Source of the DNA: Aequorivita lipolytica
Lineage (GTDB): Bacteria > Bacteroidota > Bacteroidia > Flavobacteriales > Flavobacteriaceae
DNA length: 64,000 nucleotides
Reading direction: 5' to 3'
Assembly (NCBI RefSeq): GCF_007997135.1
Contig: NZ_VORU01000012.1
Coordinates: 1 to 64,000 of the forward strand
Positions within the stretch are counted from its first letter, which is position 1. Each line of letters starts with the position of its first letter. This document shows, one piece after another, positions 62,542-64,000 of the stretch. The notes below the pieces were generated by a model, which searched no databases, was not told where the DNA came from, and saw nothing but the letters and a program-made list of their open reading frames with translations. The position numbers and the translations under genes are program-made.

Positions 62542-64000
62542 TTACCAACTTCCACCGCCGCCACCGCCAAAACCACCGCCTGAAGAACCGCCGCCGCCAG
62601 AACCGCTGCTGGACGGCGAACTTACCATTGTAGATTTTGCGGATGAAATAGAATCTGAAAAGGAATTGGAGAAATTGTGCATCGTAAAGGCTCCTGCTGA
62701 CGAAGTGTACCAACTGGGGGGTTGTATATTGAGCGCTTCAAACTTTTTCGCCCATTGGTCAAATAAACCAAAAGCAAGGGCATAACCCATTGTATTTTCA
62801 AAATAAGTAGGACTGTCCCGAAGCAGCATTTTCAGTTTGTTTTCTTCAGCTATTTTTATAAAATTCTTAAAGCCTTTTAATTCTGAAAGCATTTCATTGC
62901 CCTTGCTGTTTTTCTTCACCATATACACCGTCATAAACAATAGAAAAATTGTTACCGGAATAACTGCCAAAGCAGCCCAAAGCCCCCAAGTGATAAGAAA
63001 TAAAGCAAAAATAAAAACCCCGATCAAGATCGTACCTACAATTGTTAAGGTCTGCATTTTCTTGGCTTTTGCTTCGTAGTATATTTGAGACTTTTTCTTC
63101 AACATTACTTTGGCACTAGCCATTTTTGTATAGAATGTATCTTTCAGACTGCTGATTAAAATTTCCTTTTCTGAAGAGCCCTGCGAACTACCAAAAAGAC
63201 CCATAAATATTTCCCGCTCATAATCGGGAGCCCCGTCGGGTAATGGCCTTAGTCTGGTGAGTTTGGTATCGGCTTGCCCAAGCCAACTCGTTTTGGGTAT
63301 CTGCTCCATCGCTATAAGGCCTCGAGAGCCCCAATAGGGTATTAATGAAATAAGATCCTGGGTATCCCCGGTATCGTCAATTAAGTATCCCGCCATTGAT
63401 GGATCTATGCCGCTTGGGGGAAAATAACTGGTGGTTGCCACTACCCTATCATCCTTACCGTATTTGTTCCAAATCCAATAGAATATTAAAGGCAAGACTG
63501 CAAGAATCAAAGTCCATCCATAATTTGTCCAAAAAGGCCATAAGGGTTTTATTTCCTTGACGGAACCGAGGGGAAGATTTAGCAGAACGGTAACGTTCTG
63601 CCCCGTAACCGAAAGAAAATCGGAACGACTCTTTGCAGTAAAAACACCATTTTCATAACTAACATCAAAATCATTACTAGCATCAGTTTCTCCCGTAGTA
63701 CCGGAATAAACAAAGAAATCGTCTAAATTTGCTTCAATGTTTTCTGATAGATGAACGGTAAAATCTAATTGTCTAAAAGGAGGATACCAAGCATCTGGTT
63801 TAACGTTCCAGTAAAAGACAATCAGTTCATCCTCAAAAAGAAAAGCGTTATAAACCCTATATTTTATTTCATAATGTTGCGGCCCAACGAGCGTTCTATT
63901 CTTGTCGCCTATTTTGATTTCAAGCTCATTACTAATAGCTTGTACAAAATCAGGATCAGATTCAAACTTATAGGCAGGAACCTTAACTTTTCTGATTTTG
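62542..64000 (-). CDS. DUF2207 membrane protein, 5' end outside the window
   Basis: The frame is open from the window edge to a stop at 62542, 486 codons visible. The extracellular DUF2207 domain is at the left of the protein (IGDKNRTLVGPQHYEIKYRV, IVFYWNVKPDAWYPPF), then helix 1 (WTLILAVLPLIFYWIW), a long loop with YLIDDTGDTQDLISLIPYWGSRGLIAMEQ, two helices (about 330-370) and a Gly-Ser tail (GGGGSSGGGFGGGG). An ATG-less start at 63510 would be wrong, since coding sequence continues upstream without a stop. Confidence 0.9.
   Translation of the reverse strand, partial: KIRKVKVPAYKFESDPDFVQAISNELEIKIGDKNRTLVGPQHYEIKYRVYNAFLFEDELIVFYWNVKPDAWYPPFRQLDFTVHLSENIEANLDDFFVYSGTTGETDASNDFDVSYENGVFTAKSRSDFLSVTGQNVTVLLNLPLGSVKEIKPLWPFWTNYGWTLILAVLPLIFYWIWNKYGKDDRVVATTSYFPPSGIDPSMAGYLIDDTGDTQDLISLIPYWGSRGLIAMEQIPKTSWLGQADTKLTRLRPLPDGAPDYEREIFMGLFGSSQGSSEKEILISSLKDTFYTKMASAKVMLKKKSQIYYEAKAKKMQTLTIVGTILIGVFIFALFLITWGLWAALAVIPVTIFLLFMTVYMVKKNSKGNEMLSELKGFKNFIKIAEENKLKMLLRDSPTYFENTMGYALAFGLFDQWAKKFEALNIQPPSWYTSSAGAFTMHNFSNSFSDSISSAKSTMVSSPSSSGSGGGGSSGGGFGGGGGGSW

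Overview
The window is chromosomal DNA of a member of the Bacteroidota, almost certainly family Flavobacteriaceae. Evidence: low G+C; promoter -7 boxes of the TAnnTTTG type; no strong Shine-Dalgarno sequences; a TonB receptor with a carboxypeptidase-like regulatory domain; a type IX secretion C-terminal sorting domain; DUF1573, DUF3276, DUF4856, imelysin and HTTM families; and a zeaxanthin-type crt cluster. An Aequorivita-like genus is a guess from protein flavour only.

Layout. (1) 1-2.63 kb: a tyrosine recombinase gene followed on the same strand by an integron-like cassette array. Two near-identical attC-like sites flank the cassettes, and each complete cassette ends in its own 10-base inverted pair. 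One cassette encodes a small membrane protein with cytochrome-oxidase-subunit-I-like motifs. (2) 2.7-13.1 kb: accessory and stress region. It holds a zinc-ribbon protein, 3' fragments of tRNA-Arg and tRNA-Lys around an integrase remnant, a decayed ion-channel/membrane locus, a YciF-like ferritin-fold protein, one intact and one fragmentary DUF421 gene, a DUF1989 gene beside a YqcI/YcgG-type (heme N-hydroxylase family) gene, a DUF2383-type four-helix protein, a PMP3-like micro-protein, a SemiSWEET and tRNA-Leu(GAG). (3) 13.2-17.8 kb: a CarH-like MerR/B12 photoreceptor-type regulator followed by crtI-crtB-crtZ and a CrtYcd-type lycopene cyclase, a complete route from GGPP to zeaxanthin. (4) 17.9-30.5 kb: SET protein, TlpA-like thioredoxin, aconitase, MoxR ATPase, three SurA/PpiC chaperone genes in one operon, Skp/OmpH and guaB. 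(5) 30.6-39.4 kb: TonB receptor, HTTM protein, imelysin, DUF4856 lipoprotein, haem-binding protein and 5'-nucleotidase, an apparent iron or haem acquisition block. (6) 39.4-48.8 kb: housekeeping genes (HMG-CoA lyase, LysE, pyrD, pepT, yajC, DUF1573, nusB, amino-acid dehydrogenase, ABC exporter, PUR-domain protein). (7) 48.9-64 kb: a CrtI/RetSat-like oxidoreductase, SulP transporter, CsaA, peroxiredoxin-fold protein, DinB/YfiT, cyclophilin-FKBP fusion, ABC transporter pair, a large T9SS-secreted protein, an array of short palindromic repeats, a VWA protein and a DUF2207 protein cut by the window end.

The strongest candidates for something new are the integron-like array with its integrase in reverse orientation (1-2626) and a 16-bp-arm palindrome inserted in frame inside pyrD (41540-41588). 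All family calls are from reading the translations; no database search was possible.
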